Counted from the first letter of the stretch, positions 1 through 9,243 are shown. The stretch is 64,000 nt of DNA from Actinomycetospora chiangmaiensis DSM 45062 (GCF_000379625.1 NZ_KB903229.1:352247-416246), one strand, 5' to 3'. A program made the numbers and translations. Notes: generated by a model not told the origin, from the sequence alone.

Positions 1-185
1 TGCGTGACCGCCAGCTGCGCATGAACCTCGGCTCCCTGCTCGGTCACGGACCCGCCCGCGCCGAGCAGATCCTCGGCCAGCACGAGGCGATCCTGGCGGC
101 GCTGGGCCCCGACCGGACCGTCGAGGCCCACGGTCGGCTCTCCGAGCACCTCGAGGCCACCCGCACCGCCGTGCTGGGACGGTAG
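1..185 (+). CDS. GntR-family transcriptional regulator, C-terminal FCD domain (partial)
   Basis: The reading frame is open from the window edge (codons at 3, 6, 9 and so on) to a TAG at 183-185, giving about 60 residues. These contain HEAILAAL, then a spaced D, then LSEHLEAT. That is the usual last two helices of the FCD ligand-binding domain of FadR-subfamily GntR repressors, where the first His is commonly a metal ligand. The N-terminal winged helix lies outside the window, so the ligand and target cannot be deduced. The patatin gene that follows is convergent, with only 7 bases between the stops. The family call rests on a short C-terminal motif only. Confidence 0.6.
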   Translation, partial: RDRQLRMNLGSLLGHGPARAEQILGQHEAILAALGPDRTVEAHGRLSEHLEATRTAVLGR

Positions 186-192
186 CGGGCCG

Positions 193-1182
193 CTAGGACA
201 CCCTCTGCTCGTCCGGCGGCGCCACGCCCTCGAGCGCCGGCTCGATCATCGCCCGCAGCGCGTCGCACCCGGTCTCCACGCCGCGGCGCAGCCGGTCCGG
301 GTCGGTCTCCAGCGGGTTGATCGTGTCCGCGCCCTCGGGCGGGCGGACCTCGAGCAGGTGCGGGGGCTCGTCACCCTCGTCGAGGCTGGCCGCCGCGAGC
401 CGCTCGTCGTCGGCGCGACGGGTCTCGAGGCGGTTGCCCAGCACGTGCACCAGGCCCGGCACCCTGGTCTGGCCCAGCCGGGTGACCAGCGCCTTCTCCA
501 GCCGCGTCGCGTCGATCGCCTCCTGGTCGGCCCGGCGGGTGCGCAGCATGAGCACGTGCGTCGCGCCCTGGTCGAGGGCGGTGTGGAAGGGGAGCGGCTC
601 CGCGACCGCCGCGTCCACGAGACGGCGCCCGTGGATCTCGATGGGCAGCCCGGCGAGTAGCGGCACGTTCGCCGAGGCACGCAGCGCGAGCTTGAGCGAG
701 GCCGCGTCCGTGATCGTGCCGTGCAGGTCGAGCGCCTCACCGGTGTCGACGTCGGTGGCCACGGGGTGCAGCGGGACCTCGGCGTCGACGATGGCCTGCC
801 AGTCGACCGGGACGATCTCCTCGCCGACGGTCTCGACGAGGTACTCCACGTCGACCACCGGCCGTCCGCGCAGCCCGCGGAAGGGCCGGGTGACCCGCTC
901 CATCAGGCCGGGCTCCCACCACCCGGCGCAGCACTTCTCGGTCTGCCCGCCGACGAGCCAGCTGCCGGCCAGCGCGCCCGCGGAGGCGCCGTACACCGCG
1001 TCGAAGCAGCGGGTGAGCCCCAGGCGTTCGAGGCCGAGCACCATGCCCGAGGAGTAGGTCGCGCGGGAGCCGCCGCCCTCGATGGCGAGGGCGACGCGGT
1101 GGCCGTCGGTCCGGTCCCCCGGACCCGACCCCTCGGCGAGGCGGGCGGCGAGGACCTCGAGAACGCGATGGCGCCGGGACAC
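193..1182 (-). CDS. Patatin-like phospholipase family protein
   Basis: The 329-residue protein has the patatin fold signatures. The oxyanion-hole loop EGGGSR lies near the N-terminus, the nucleophile elbow GASAG follows about 35 residues later, and an LVDAA (D-A/G) motif supplies the catalytic Asp of the Ser-Asp dyad. Patatins are lipid acyl hydrolases. This one has no signal peptide or clear membrane segment and is probably cytoplasmic, resembling bacterial YjjU-like patatins. I chose the GTG at 1182 because an AAGGA ribosome site sits 7 bases upstream. The frame stays open to 1302, but that extension is arginine-rich and has no ribosome site. The substrate is unknown. Confidence 0.85.
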   Translation of the reverse strand: MSRRHRVLEVLAARLAEGSGPGDRTDGHRVALAIEGGGSRATYSSGMVLGLERLGLTRCFDAVYGASAGALAGSWLVGGQTEKCCAGWWEPGLMERVTRPFRGLRGRPVVDVEYLVETVGEEIVPVDWQAIVDAEVPLHPVATDVDTGEALDLHGTITDAASLKLALRASANVPLLAGLPIEIHGRRLVDAAVAEPLPFHTALDQGATHVLMLRTRRADQEAIDATRLEKALVTRLGQTRVPGLVHVLGNRLETRRADDERLAAASLDEGDEPPHLLEVRPPEGADTINPLETDPDRLRRGVETGCDALRAMIEPALEGVAPPDEQRVS

Positions 1183-1401
1183 CTCATCATCCTTCCGGGT
1201 GCACGGCCGTACGGCGAGACGGACGAGGGCGACTCGTCCGCGCGGCGCACGACGGAACGGCGTCACGACCGACGGGACGACGCGTCGCCCCGGAGTCCAC
1301 ACAGTACGGACGACGATTCCGGTGACGATGTCCGAGTTCCGTCACCGGGAGTTCCGCGGGGATGTGTCGGAGGATCCCCGCCGACGTCGTCGGTGGACGT
1401 C

Positions 1402-1433
1402 GAGAGGCCCGGGCCACGTGGCCCGGGCCTCTC
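1402..1433. terminator. 32-bp perfect palindrome, likely terminator of the phosphoesterase gene
   Basis: A GAGAGGCCCGGGCCAC arm is followed directly by its exact complement, giving a perfect 32-bp palindrome without a loop, about 50 bases past the phosphoesterase stop. It would form a very stable hairpin. There is no T-run, which is usual in high-GC actinobacteria. The remaining 1183-1481 spacer also holds a CCGGTGAC/GTCACCGG inverted repeat (1319-1326 and 1341-1348) that could be an operator for the patatin gene. Confidence 0.6.
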
Positions 1434-1481
1434 CGGCGGGTTCCGGCGGACTCCCGCGTGTTCCGGAGTGCGCCTTCGGGC

Positions 1482-3263
1482 TCAGCCCGCCCGGCGCTCC
1501 AGGACGACCCGGTCGACCTCCGCCCCGGTGTCGGTGATCGTGCGCATCGTCATGGTCGTCAGCTGGCCGGGCCCGGAGGGCGGGACCACGTCCACCGTCA
1601 CGTAGGCGTAGTCGAGGTAGCGCGCCTGCGACCAGTCGACGGTGTCGGGGATCTTGCCGGTCGCGCTCACCGCCTGGTAGCTCACGACGTTCACGTCGCC
1701 CTGCGGTGCCGGGTTGCCGCGGTAGCGGTCGACCTCGCCGGGCTGCCAGGCGTAGCGGGGGCGTCCGCCGGAGCCGACGCAGACGTAGGTCGTGCCGTCG
1801 GTCGCGGGCCGCGCCGTCCCGCCGTCGGGGACCTGCGTCGTCGAGCGTCCCCCGCGGATCGGGTTCGACCGCTCGTACTGGTGGTTGTGTCCCTGCAGCG
1901 CGAGGTCGACCGAGAACTCGTCGAACAGCGGCGCCACCGCCGCACGCACCCCGGCGTCGGAGGCGTGCGTCGAGGACGTGGCGTAGGCGCAGTGGTGGAA
2001 GAAGGCGACGACGAAGTCGACGCCCGAGCCGGCGGTGCGCCACTGGCCCAGCGTCTGGCGCAGCCAGGCGACCTGCGACCCTCCGGAGTAGCCCGCGTTG
2101 GTCGGGATCTCCATGGACAGGTCGTTGGCGTCGACGCTGATCACGCCGACGTTGCCGTAGCGCATGGAGTAGACGCTCGGGCAGGCGCTCGGGCCGGTCC
2201 GCGGCAGGTCCAGCCGGGCGGCGTGGCCGCCGTAGCCGTGCAGCGCACCGCGGGCCTGGTTGTCGTCGTAGAGGGCCTCCATGTCGTGGTTGCCGGTGGC
2301 GAACATCCACGGGGTGGTGGCGGCGGAGCGCTCGATGAGCCCGAAGTAGGTGGTCCACACCGTCGGGTCGAAGGAGTCGAACCCGGTCGGCGACTTCGAG
2401 GTGCCGGTGCTCTTCACCGGCTCGCCCATGCCGGACGGGTCGGCGTAGCAGATGTCGCCGGCGAGCAGGTGGAACGCGGGCCGGGTGCCGGCGATCCGGT
2501 CGACCATGGCGGTCGAGGGCGTCATCGTGCGCCGGGTGTCGTCGGGCTTGTAGTAGCCGTTGGTGAAGCCGGACAGCCCGCTCGACGGGACCATGTCGAC
2601 GCCCTGGTCGGCGAACGCGGTGAAGCTCCACGGCGACGTCGGCTGCCGCGGCGCGGTGTGGAAGGTGGCCGTCTCGGTGGTGGTGCCGTCGGCGAGCCGG
2701 AAGCGGTAGTCGTAGCTCGCACCGGGCTGCAGACCGTTGGCGAGCGCGTGGACGAAGTACTGGTCGCTGGCCCGGATCGAGCCGTCCGCCTGCGGCACCT
2801 GCGAGACCAGGTGGCGCACCTCGACCGGCAGCGTCGCCCCGAACGAGCCGTTCTGGCCGAGGTCGACCAGCACCGCGCCCTGCGGCGGCGCGGTCAGCTC
2901 GCCCGCCATCGCCATCGACCGCATCGGGTCGTCCCCGAACGCCAGGTGCCGGCCCACCACCGACACCGGCGCCTGCGCGGCGGACGCGCACGCGGCGAGC
3001 GTCCACGGCGCGGAGGCCAGTCCCATGGCGGCGACGACGCCGGAGCCGCGCTTGAGGGCGCTGCGGCGCGAGACCGGGTGGCGGCGCAGGAAGCCGGAGA
3101 TCCAGTCGTGCTGCTCGGCGACGGTCATGTGTTCGGCGAGGTGGGCCGGGACGCCGACGTCGGGGGCCTCGCCACGGGGGGTGCGCGTCACGACGGGCAG
3201 CGTCACCCGGAGGTGGATCGGGCGCACGGGAAGGTGGTTGAACACGACGTGAACACGTCTCAT
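1482..3263 (-). CDS. Tat-exported metallophosphoesterase (purple acid phosphatase-like)
   Basis: The 593-residue frame carries a twin-arginine motif (SRRSALKRG, near residue 66) followed by a hydrophobic stretch ending in AAC, so the enzyme is predicted to be exported folded. A fibronectin-like purple-acid-phosphatase N-domain follows. The metallophosphoesterase motifs then appear in order: GDICYAD, GNHDME, FFHHCAY and GHNHQYER, which supply the two-metal ligands. The likely role is extracytoplasmic phosphate-ester hydrolysis. The exact start is uncertain. The first ATG (3263) has no good ribosome site and gives a long n-region, and an in-frame ATG at 3128 is an alternative that still keeps the Tat signal. 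It is divergent from the CocE-like hydrolase; no Pho box was recognised. Confidence 0.85.
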   Translation of the reverse strand: MRRVHVVFNHLPVRPIHLRVTLPVVTRTPRGEAPDVGVPAHLAEHMTVAEQHDWISGFLRRHPVSRRSALKRGSGVVAAMGLASAPWTLAACASAAQAPVSVVGRHLAFGDDPMRSMAMAGELTAPPQGAVLVDLGQNGSFGATLPVEVRHLVSQVPQADGSIRASDQYFVHALANGLQPGASYDYRFRLADGTTTETATFHTAPRQPTSPWSFTAFADQGVDMVPSSGLSGFTNGYYKPDDTRRTMTPSTAMVDRIAGTRPAFHLLAGDICYADPSGMGEPVKSTGTSKSPTGFDSFDPTVWTTYFGLIERSAATTPWMFATGNHDMEALYDDNQARGALHGYGGHAARLDLPRTGPSACPSVYSMRYGNVGVISVDANDLSMEIPTNAGYSGGSQVAWLRQTLGQWRTAGSGVDFVVAFFHHCAYATSSTHASDAGVRAAVAPLFDEFSVDLALQGHNHQYERSNPIRGGRSTTQVPDGGTARPATDGTTYVCVGSGGRPRYAWQPGEVDRYRGNPAPQGDVNVVSYQAVSATGKIPDTVDWSQARYLDYAYVTVDVVPPSGPGQLTTMTMRTITDTGAEVDRVVLERRAG

Positions 3264-3328
3264 GGAACGGACGAAACGGTCAGCGACGACCTCCTGCCGG
3301 AGTGACGGCCGCTTGCCATGATGGGGCG

Positions 3329-4978
3329 ATGAGCCCCGTCACCCGACTGCTGCGCCGCGGGATCGGCCTGCCCGCCCCCCGCGCCCCGCGGGTCCGCGTC
3401 GTCCGGGACGTCGCGGTGCCGATGCCCGACGGGGTCGTCCTGCGCCACGACCACCACCGGCCGGCCGGGGTCGGGCGCGGACCGGTCGTGCTGGTGCGCA
3501 GCCCGTACGGGCGGGCGGGCTGGGTGGGGCTCGTGTTCGGCCGGCTCGTCGCCGAGCGCGGCTACCAGGTCGTGGTCCAGTCGGTGCGCGGCACGGCGGG
3601 CTCCGAGGGGGAGCTGTCCCCGTTCGACGAGGCCGACGACGGCGTGGCGACCGTCGACTGGCTCGTCGCCCAGCCCTTCTGCGACGGCCGCGTCGCCACC
3701 CTCGGGCCGAGCTACCTCGGCATCACGCAGTGGGCGCTGGCGCCCGAGGCCGGGGACGCGCTCGCCGCCATGGGCACGCTGGTCACCGCCTCGCAGTTCC
3801 GCGACCAGACCTACCCCGGCGGGGCGTTCTCCCTGGACAACGCCCTGTCCTGGGCCGCGATGATGCAGCACCCCGGGCTCGGCGGTCGCCTCGTCGAGGC
3901 GGTGCGCCACCGGGTGCAGGCGGGCTTCGGCACCGTGCCGCTCTCGCAGGCCGACCTGGTCGCCGCGGGCGTCCCGATCGACTTCTTCCAGGACTGGCTG
4001 CGCGAGGACGACCCGGACTCCGCCTACTGGGCCAAGCGGTCCTACGCGGGCGGTGTCCGCGAGGTCGGCCGCCGCGACGTCGCGATCAGCATGACCGGCG
4101 GGTGGCAGGACATCTTCCTGCCCTGGCAGCTCGCCGACCACGCCGCGCTGCGCGCCGCCGGCGCCCGCCCCCTGCTGCGCATCGGCCCGTGGGTGCACAC
4201 GAGCCGCGAGGGCATGGCGGCCGGACTCCGCGACGCGCTCCGGACCTTCGACGAGACCTTCGGGCACGCCGTTCCCGACGACGGGGACCCGGTGCACCTC
4301 GAGCTCTCCGGGGGCGGGGGCGCCCGCCGGCTCGCCGACTGGCCTCCGGAGCACACCCGCGAGCAGGCCTTCTACCTGCGCACCGACCACGGGCTCGGGA
4401 CGGAACCGCCGACGTTCCCGACGCGCGACGACGCCTACTGGGCGGGCACCCGCCTCGTGTACGACCCGAACGACCCCACCCCCGCCGTCGGGGGCCCGAT
4501 CCTCACGGGCGCCTCCGGGCCGCGGGACCAGACCGCGCTCGAGGCCCGCGACGACGTCGTCGTCTTCACCGGCCCCGTGCTCGACCGCGACCTCGTCGCC
4601 CTCGGTCCGGCCCGCGCCACGGTGCACGTCCGCGCCGAGGTCGAGCACCTCGACGTGTTCGTCCGGGTCTGCGACGTCGACCCCGCGGGCCGCTCGGTCA
4701 ACGTCACCGACGGGATCCGGCGGCTCCGGCCGGGCTCGCCCGCGCCCGCCGACGACGGGACGGTGCCGGTGGAGGTCGAGCTGTGGCCGGTGGGGCACCG
4801 CTTCGCGGCCGGCCACCGCGTCCGGGTGCAGGTCTCGGGCGGCGCGCACCCCCGGTTCGCGCGGCACCCCGGCACGGGCGCCCCGCTCGGCGACGGCCGG
4901 CTGCTCGTCGCCCGCGAACGCGAGGTGCTCCACGACGCCGCCCACCCCTCGCACGTGGTGCTCGCCGTCGAGCCGTGA
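3329..4978 (+). CDS. CocE/NonD family alpha/beta hydrolase
   Basis: The 549-residue protein matches the X-Pro dipeptidyl-peptidase/cocaine esterase family. An N-terminal alpha/beta hydrolase domain has VRSPYGR and the SVRGTAGSEG loop, and the nucleophile elbow GPSYLG lies near residue 130. A helical cap follows, then GGWQD and IGPWVH (catalytic Asp/His region). A C-terminal jelly-roll domain contains the usual RVQVSGG(A)HPRF motif. Members hydrolyse acyl or amide substrates, and the natural substrate here is not predictable. I chose the ATG at 3329 because it begins the conserved region; an upstream in-frame GTG at 3302 has no support. A strong hairpin at 5095-5128 terminates it. Confidence 0.88.
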   Translation: MSPVTRLLRRGIGLPAPRAPRVRVVRDVAVPMPDGVVLRHDHHRPAGVGRGPVVLVRSPYGRAGWVGLVFGRLVAERGYQVVVQSVRGTAGSEGELSPFDEADDGVATVDWLVAQPFCDGRVATLGPSYLGITQWALAPEAGDALAAMGTLVTASQFRDQTYPGGAFSLDNALSWAAMMQHPGLGGRLVEAVRHRVQAGFGTVPLSQADLVAAGVPIDFFQDWLREDDPDSAYWAKRSYAGGVREVGRRDVAISMTGGWQDIFLPWQLADHAALRAAGARPLLRIGPWVHTSREGMAAGLRDALRTFDETFGHAVPDDGDPVHLELSGGGGARRLADWPPEHTREQAFYLRTDHGLGTEPPTFPTRDDAYWAGTRLVYDPNDPTPAVGGPILTGASGPRDQTALEARDDVVVFTGPVLDRDLVALGPARATVHVRAEVEHLDVFVRVCDVDPAGRSVNVTDGIRRLRPGSPAPADDGTVPVEVELWPVGHRFAAGHRVRVQVSGGAHPRFARHPGTGAPLGDGRLLVAREREVLHDAAHPSHVVLAVEP

Positions 4979-5318
4979 CGCGCCGACGCCGTCGGGTGGT
5001 CAGTCCAGTCAACAGGTGCGTTTACACTGCGCGGGCCGCCGGGTCGCACCGGCGGGGCACGGTGGCGGCCCTCCCCCCGGGTGGCCACGGTGTCGAGCGG
5101 ACCGGCCGTCCCCCCGGCCGGTCCGCTCCCGTTCCCCCGAACGGCGGTGTCGGGGGGCGGCGCGCGTGATCGGGTCCTTGCGTTGCGTGGTGCGCGGCTG
5201 AAACGCTGGCCCGGCTCGAAGTCCTCCGGTTCAGACCGCAGCCGCGATGACGAGGCTCGGACTCCCGCGCCGGAGCGCGGCGTGCCCGTGCATCCGACGC
5301 GATGGCGGGGGCACGGAC
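4979..5318. other. 340-bp intergenic region before the sigma factor gene
   Basis: No convincing reading frame is present. The first part holds the terminator hairpin described separately. The rest is the presumed promoter region of the sigma factor. I could not place a convincing housekeeping or SigB-type promoter downstream of the hairpin. A GTTTAC-N15-GGGTCG sequence at 5020-5046 lies upstream of the terminator and is unlikely to serve the sigma gene. Confidence 0.5.
5095..5128 (+). terminator. Intrinsic-type hairpin after the CocE-like hydrolase
   Basis: GAGCGGACCGGCC (5095-5107) and its exact complement (5116-5128) flank an 8-base C-rich loop. It lies about 120 bases past the hydrolase stop and ahead of the sigma gene. 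There is no U-tract. Confidence 0.6.
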
Positions 5319-6146
5319 ATGGCGTCGACGACGACCGGACACCACGGCAAGCAGGAGCAGGACTACCGGGAGCTCGCGCCGTTGCTGGCCGAACACGCCG
5401 GGTACGCCGCGGACGACCCGCGACGGGCCGACCTGCGCAGCCGGCTGGTGGTGGCCTACCTGCCCGTGGCCCACAACATCGCACGGCGCTTCGCACGCCG
5501 CGGTGAGCCGACCGAGGATCTCGAGCAGGTCGCCACGGTCGGGCTGATGCACGCGGTCGACCGGTTCGACCCCGGCCGCGAGCGGGACTTCCTGTCCTAC
5601 GCGGTCCCGACGATCATGGGCGAGGTCCGCCGCTACTTCCGCGACTCGGCGTGGTCGGTCCGCACCCCGCGCAGCGTCAAGGACCGCTACCTCGCCGTCG
5701 GCGGCGCGACCGCCGCGCTCTCGCAGCGGCTCGGCCGGGCCCCGACGGTCGCGGAGATCGCCGAGCACCTCGGGATCTCCCGCGACGAGGTCAGCGAGGC
5801 CGTCTCGGCCCACGGCTCCTACCACCCGGCGTCGCTCGACGAGACCCTCGGCGAGGGCGACGACTCCTCGCTGGTGAACGTCCTCGGCACCGTCGACCCG
5901 GAGTTCGACCGCGTCGAGGTGCGGTCGCTGGTCCACGGTCTCGTGGCCTCGCTGCCCCGCCGCGAGCGCACGATGCTCGCGCTGCGCTTCGTCCACGAGC
6001 AGACGCAGGCCGAGATCGCCGCGGTGCTCTGCATCTCCCAGATGCACGTCTCCCGGCTGCTCGCGCGCACGCTTGCCCAGCTGCGGGCGCAGGTGGAGGC
6101 GCAGCTCCTCGCCGACGACGACGCCGGGCCCCCGCTCGCGAGCTGA
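5319..6146 (+). CDS. RNA polymerase sigma factor, SigB/SigF/SigG (group 3) type
   Basis: The 275-residue protein shows region 2 (YLPVAHNIARRFARRGEPTEDLEQVATVGL..., DRFDP and the SYAVPTIMGEVRRYFRD segment), region 3 (RAPTVAEIAEHLGIS) and region 4 (LPRRERTMLALRFVHEQTQAEIA, then MHVSRLLAR as the -35 recognition helix). The SYAVPTIMGE signature is typical of stress and sporulation-type SigB/SigF factors of Gram-positive bacteria. It should redirect RNA polymerase to GTTT/GGGTA-type promoters. No anti-sigma or anti-anti-sigma gene is next to it, which is common for the several SigF paralogues of actinomycetes. I chose the ATG at 5319; the frame is open to 5247 but that extension is not family-like. 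Confidence 0.92.
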   Translation: MASTTTGHHGKQEQDYRELAPLLAEHAGYAADDPRRADLRSRLVVAYLPVAHNIARRFARRGEPTEDLEQVATVGLMHAVDRFDPGRERDFLSYAVPTIMGEVRRYFRDSAWSVRTPRSVKDRYLAVGGATAALSQRLGRAPTVAEIAEHLGISRDEVSEAVSAHGSYHPASLDETLGEGDDSSLVNVLGTVDPEFDRVEVRSLVHGLVASLPRRERTMLALRFVHEQTQAEIAAVLCISQMHVSRLLARTLAQLRAQVEAQLLADDDAGPPLAS

Positions 6147-6163
6147 GGCGCTCCGCCGTCCCC

Positions 6164-6220
6164 GTGACAGGGACGCGTCGTTGCTGCCACCCGACGGCAG
6201 CAACGACGCATTCCTGTCAC
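6164..6220. repeat. Palindromic interspersed repeat, copy R1
   Basis: Two 25-base arms (6164-6188 and 6196-6220) match at 23 of 25 positions around a 7-base loop. The core GCGTCGTTGCTG and outer GTGACAGG are shared with copies at 9191-9243, 16689-16741 and 33102-33156. It begins 18 bases past the sigma factor stop, so it may also end transcription. Confidence 0.85.
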
Positions 6221-6416
6221 CGGCGGGCTCGCCCGACCGGGTGGCCACGGGACTTTCCGTGACGTTCTGGTGACGAGCTGTCCGATTGTTCCTTCGTTGT
6301 TCACTCGACGGTCCGGTTACACCCGATTAAGCCCCTAACGTCCGGGTCGCGCGGACGACGGCGGGTGAGCACGATCCCGTGCGCCCGACCACCTGCGTGA
6401 GATCCCGGGGAGTCCC

Positions 6417-8060
6417 ATGTCCACCACCGCCGACGCGCCTGTATCCAGCGGGCCCGGCCTTCGCCGCACCGTCGGGTTCAGCGCCCTGATGTTCATCTCG
6501 CTCGGCTCGATCATCGGGTCGGGCTGGCTCCTCGGCGCCCTGACGGCAGCCAAGTCGGCGGGCGGCGCGTCCATCCTGTCCTGGGTGCTCGCGGGCGTGA
6601 TCGTCGTGCTGCTGGCGCTGGTGCACGCCGAGCTCGGCTCCACCTACCCGGTCGCCGGCGGCACCGCCCGCTACCCGCGGCTGGCGTTCGGCGCGGTCGC
6701 CGGCTTCACCGCCGGCTGGGTCGGCTGGCTCCAGGCCGTCGCGATCGCCCCGATCGAGGTCGAGGCGGCGCTGTCCTACCTCGACCACCTCGTCCACGGG
6801 TTCGTCGACGACAACGGCAACCTGACCGGCCTCGGCCTGCTGGTCGCCGCGGCCCTCATGGTCGTGTTCACCCTGATCAACCTGGCCGGGGTGGCGCTGC
6901 TCGCCGAGACCAACCGGATCACGGTGCTGTGGAAGATCGCGATCCCGGTGCTCACCGTGATCGTCCTGATCGCGGTCGCCTTCCACGGCAGCAACTTCGT
7001 CGCCGGTGGCGGCTTCGCCCCGTACGGCGCGCACGGCGTGTTCGCCGCGCTGCCGCTCGGCGTGGTGTTCGCCCTGCAGGGGTTCGAGCAGGCGGCCCAG
7101 ATGGGCGGCGAGGCGAGCAACCCGCAGCGGGACCTGCCGCGCGCCCTCATCGGCGCGGTCGCGCTCGGGGTGGTCATCTACCTCGCCCTCGAGGTCGCCT
7201 TCGTCGGGGCGCTCGACCCCGCGGCGCTCGCGACGGGCTGGGAGAACCCGATCGGCAAGGGCGACTTCGGGCCGTACGTGACGATCGCCGGGGCCCTCGG
7301 CCTGACCTGGCTGTCGATCCTGCTCTACGTCGACGCGTTCATCTCGCCGGCCGGGACCGGCCTCGTCTACGTCGCCACCTCGGCGCGGCTGTCCTACGCG
7401 CTCGGGCAGACCGGGTTCGCCCCCAAGGGACTCGCGAAGATCTCCAAGCGCGGCATCCCGTGGGTCTCGACGGTCGTCGCGTTCGTCGTCGGGCTGATCG
7501 CCTTCGCACCGTTCCCCAGTTGGCAGTCCCTGGTCTCGATCGTGACGTCGGCGACCGTGATCATGTACGGCTTCGCCCCGCTGACCCTGGCGGCCCTGCG
7601 CAAGGTCGACCCCGACCGGCCGCGGCCCTACCGGATGCCCGCCGCGACCGTCATCGCCCCGCTCTCGTTCATCGCGGCCAACGAGATCATCTACTGGTCG
7701 GGCTGGACGACCGACTGGAAGCTCGGCGTCGCCATCGTCATCGGGTTCGCGCTCTTCGCGGCCTACCGGGCCTACCGGTCGTCCCGCGAGGGGCTCGCGT
7801 TCGCCGGGAAGGACCTCCAGCTGCGGTCGCTCGGCTGGATCCTCCCGTGGCTCGGCGGGATCCTCGTGATCTCCGCGCTCGGGCAGTACGACGGCGCGTC
7901 GATCATCCCGGAGTGGATCGACCTGGCCGCCGTGGCGGTGTGGTCGCTGGTGATCTTCTACCTCGCCGTCTCGATGGCGATGCCGGCCGACCAGGTGGCG
8001 CGCGAGGTCGAGGCCGAGGCGGCCGAGGCCGGCGCGGAGTCGGCCGAACTGCACGCGTAG
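6417..8060 (+). CDS. APC family amino acid permease
   Basis: The 547-residue polytopic membrane protein has about 12 hydrophobic segments. It opens with the APC superfamily TM1 glycine motif SLGSIIGSGWLLG, followed by a TM2 region ending in ELGSTYPVAGG and the conserved GFEQAAQMGGEASNPQRDLPRA loop. These belong to amino-acid/polyamine/organocation transporters, and the sequence resembles aspartate- or proton-coupled permeases. Substrate assignment is not possible. The ATG at 6417 has a GGGGAG ribosome site. Upstream, 6270-6350 is unusually A+T-rich for this genome and probably holds the promoter. A strong hairpin follows at 8127-8168. Confidence 0.9.
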   Translation: MSTTADAPVSSGPGLRRTVGFSALMFISLGSIIGSGWLLGALTAAKSAGGASILSWVLAGVIVVLLALVHAELGSTYPVAGGTARYPRLAFGAVAGFTAGWVGWLQAVAIAPIEVEAALSYLDHLVHGFVDDNGNLTGLGLLVAAALMVVFTLINLAGVALLAETNRITVLWKIAIPVLTVIVLIAVAFHGSNFVAGGGFAPYGAHGVFAALPLGVVFALQGFEQAAQMGGEASNPQRDLPRALIGAVALGVVIYLALEVAFVGALDPAALATGWENPIGKGDFGPYVTIAGALGLTWLSILLYVDAFISPAGTGLVYVATSARLSYALGQTGFAPKGLAKISKRGIPWVSTVVAFVVGLIAFAPFPSWQSLVSIVTSATVIMYGFAPLTLAALRKVDPDRPRPYRMPAATVIAPLSFIAANEIIYWSGWTTDWKLGVAIVIGFALFAAYRAYRSSREGLAFAGKDLQLRSLGWILPWLGGILVISALGQYDGASIIPEWIDLAAVAVWSLVIFYLAVSMAMPADQVAREVEAEAAEAGAESAELHA

Positions 8061-8126
8061 CACCGGGCCCGCCGGGTACGTCCGCTCGATGTCGACCGGA
8101 CTGCCCGGGACGGGCCCGGCAGGCGT

Positions 8127-8168
8127 GGGGGCGGATCGCCGTGGGCGGGGCCACGGCGATCCGCCCCC
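8127..8168 (+). terminator. Strong terminator hairpin after the APC permease
   Basis: An 18-bp perfect stem (8127-8144 with 8151-8168) encloses a 6-base loop and is followed by a pyrimidine-rich TTCCTGTTCTCC stretch. This is a good intrinsic terminator by actinobacterial standards. Confidence 0.8.
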
Positions 8169-8243
8169 TTCCTGTTCTCCCCGCCGCGGGCGCGGGTCGC
8201 CGCCTGAGCACGGAGCGGGGCGGACCGGGCAGGATGCCCTCCC

Positions 8244-9182
8244 GTGAGCGAGGAGGCGGAGGGTCCCGACGTCGAGGACGCGGCGGACGAGCTCTACGGG
8301 CTGCATCCCGACCGCTTCGTGCCCCGTCGCACCGAGCTGGTGAAGGCGGCCAGGGCGGTGAAGGACAAGGAGGCCGCGACCGCGATCGGTGCCCTGCGCA
8401 AGCCGTCGCTCGGGGCGTGGCTGGCCAACGTCCTGGCGCGGGAGTCGCCCGACGAGGTGGGCGCGCTCGAGGAGCTCGGCGGGCAGCTGCGCACGGCGCA
8501 GGAGACGTTGTCGGGCGACGCGCTGCGGACGTTGACCTCGCAGCGCCGCGAGCTCGTCGGCGCCCTCGTCGCGCGCGCCCGCAAGCTCGCGCGGGAGGAC
8601 GGGGAGAAGGTCGGCGACTCGGTCGCCCGTGACCTGGAGCAGACGATCGCCGCCGCGCTGGCCGACCCGGAGGCGGCCCGGGCCTTCGCGGCCGGTCGGC
8701 TGACGACCGCGCTCGAGCCGGGCGTCGGGTTCACCGGCGGCTCGACCGCCCGGGGCGCGGGCGGCACGACGCGCCGGCCCCCGCCACGCGGCTCGTCCGG
8801 CTCCTCGGCGGCGCGACCCGCGCCCCGTCGTCGGGACGGGCCCGAGCCCGACGACGGGCCGGACCCGGCCGAGGTCGAACGCGAGCGCGCGCGGGAGGCG
8901 GCGCAGCGGGCGGTTGAGCGCGCCCGCGAGGCGCGCGACGACACGGCCCGCGCGGCCGAATGGGCCCGGCACCGCGTCGAGCAGGCCGGGTCCGACCACG
9001 ACGAGGCGGCTGCCGCGGCACAGTCGTTGCGGGAGCGGCTGGCCCGCGCCGAGGCCGACGAGTCCGCCGCGCGCGAGGCGCTCGACGCCGCCCGGGAGGC
9101 CGCCGACGAGGCCGACACCGCCGCCGACGAGGCCCGCCGCGCCCTCGACCAGGCCGAGGCGGAGCGGGCCGACCTGGAGTAG
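8244..9182 (+). CDS. Conserved hypothetical protein with alanine/arginine-rich coiled coil
   Basis: The 312-residue, highly charged protein has two parts. Residues 1-150 have the pattern DELYGLHPDRF..RRTELVKAAR, then ALRKPSLGAWLANVLAR, which I recognise as a recurrent actinobacterial protein of unknown function. Residues 210-310 are a long Ala/Arg/Glu/Asp-rich coiled coil, separated from the first part by a proline-, serine- and arginine-rich linker. There is no signal peptide or membrane segment. The start is the GTG at 8244. It is convergent with the lipase gene, with repeat R2 between the two stops. Structural, nucleoid-associated or cytoskeletal roles would be guesses. Confidence 0.7.
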   Translation: MSEEAEGPDVEDAADELYGLHPDRFVPRRTELVKAARAVKDKEAATAIGALRKPSLGAWLANVLARESPDEVGALEELGGQLRTAQETLSGDALRTLTSQRRELVGALVARARKLAREDGEKVGDSVARDLEQTIAAALADPEAARAFAAGRLTTALEPGVGFTGGSTARGAGGTTRRPPPRGSSGSSAARPAPRRRDGPEPDDGPDPAEVERERAREAAQRAVERAREARDDTARAAEWARHRVEQAGSDHDEAAAAAQSLRERLARAEADESAAREALDAAREAADEADTAADEARRALDQAEAERADLE

Positions 9183-9190
9183 GCCCTCAC

Positions 9191-9243
9191 GACAGGAAAG
9201 CGTCGTTGCTGTCACTGGGTGACAGCAACGACGCTTCGCTGCC
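9191..9243. repeat. Palindromic interspersed repeat, copy R2
   Basis: The arms at 9191-9215 and 9219-9243 match at 22 of 25 positions around a 3-base loop. The core GCGTCGTTGCTGTCAC and its complement are the same as in R1 and R3. It lies exactly between the 3' ends of two convergent genes (stops at 9182 and 9259), so it could also act as a bidirectional terminator. Confidence 0.85.

Noticed and set aside
5020-5046. GTTTAC-N15-GGGTCG as an autoregulated SigB/SigF-type promoter of the sigma gene
   Set aside because: It lies upstream of the strong hairpin at 5095-5128 that should terminate transcription, and the -10 part deviates from GGGTAT.
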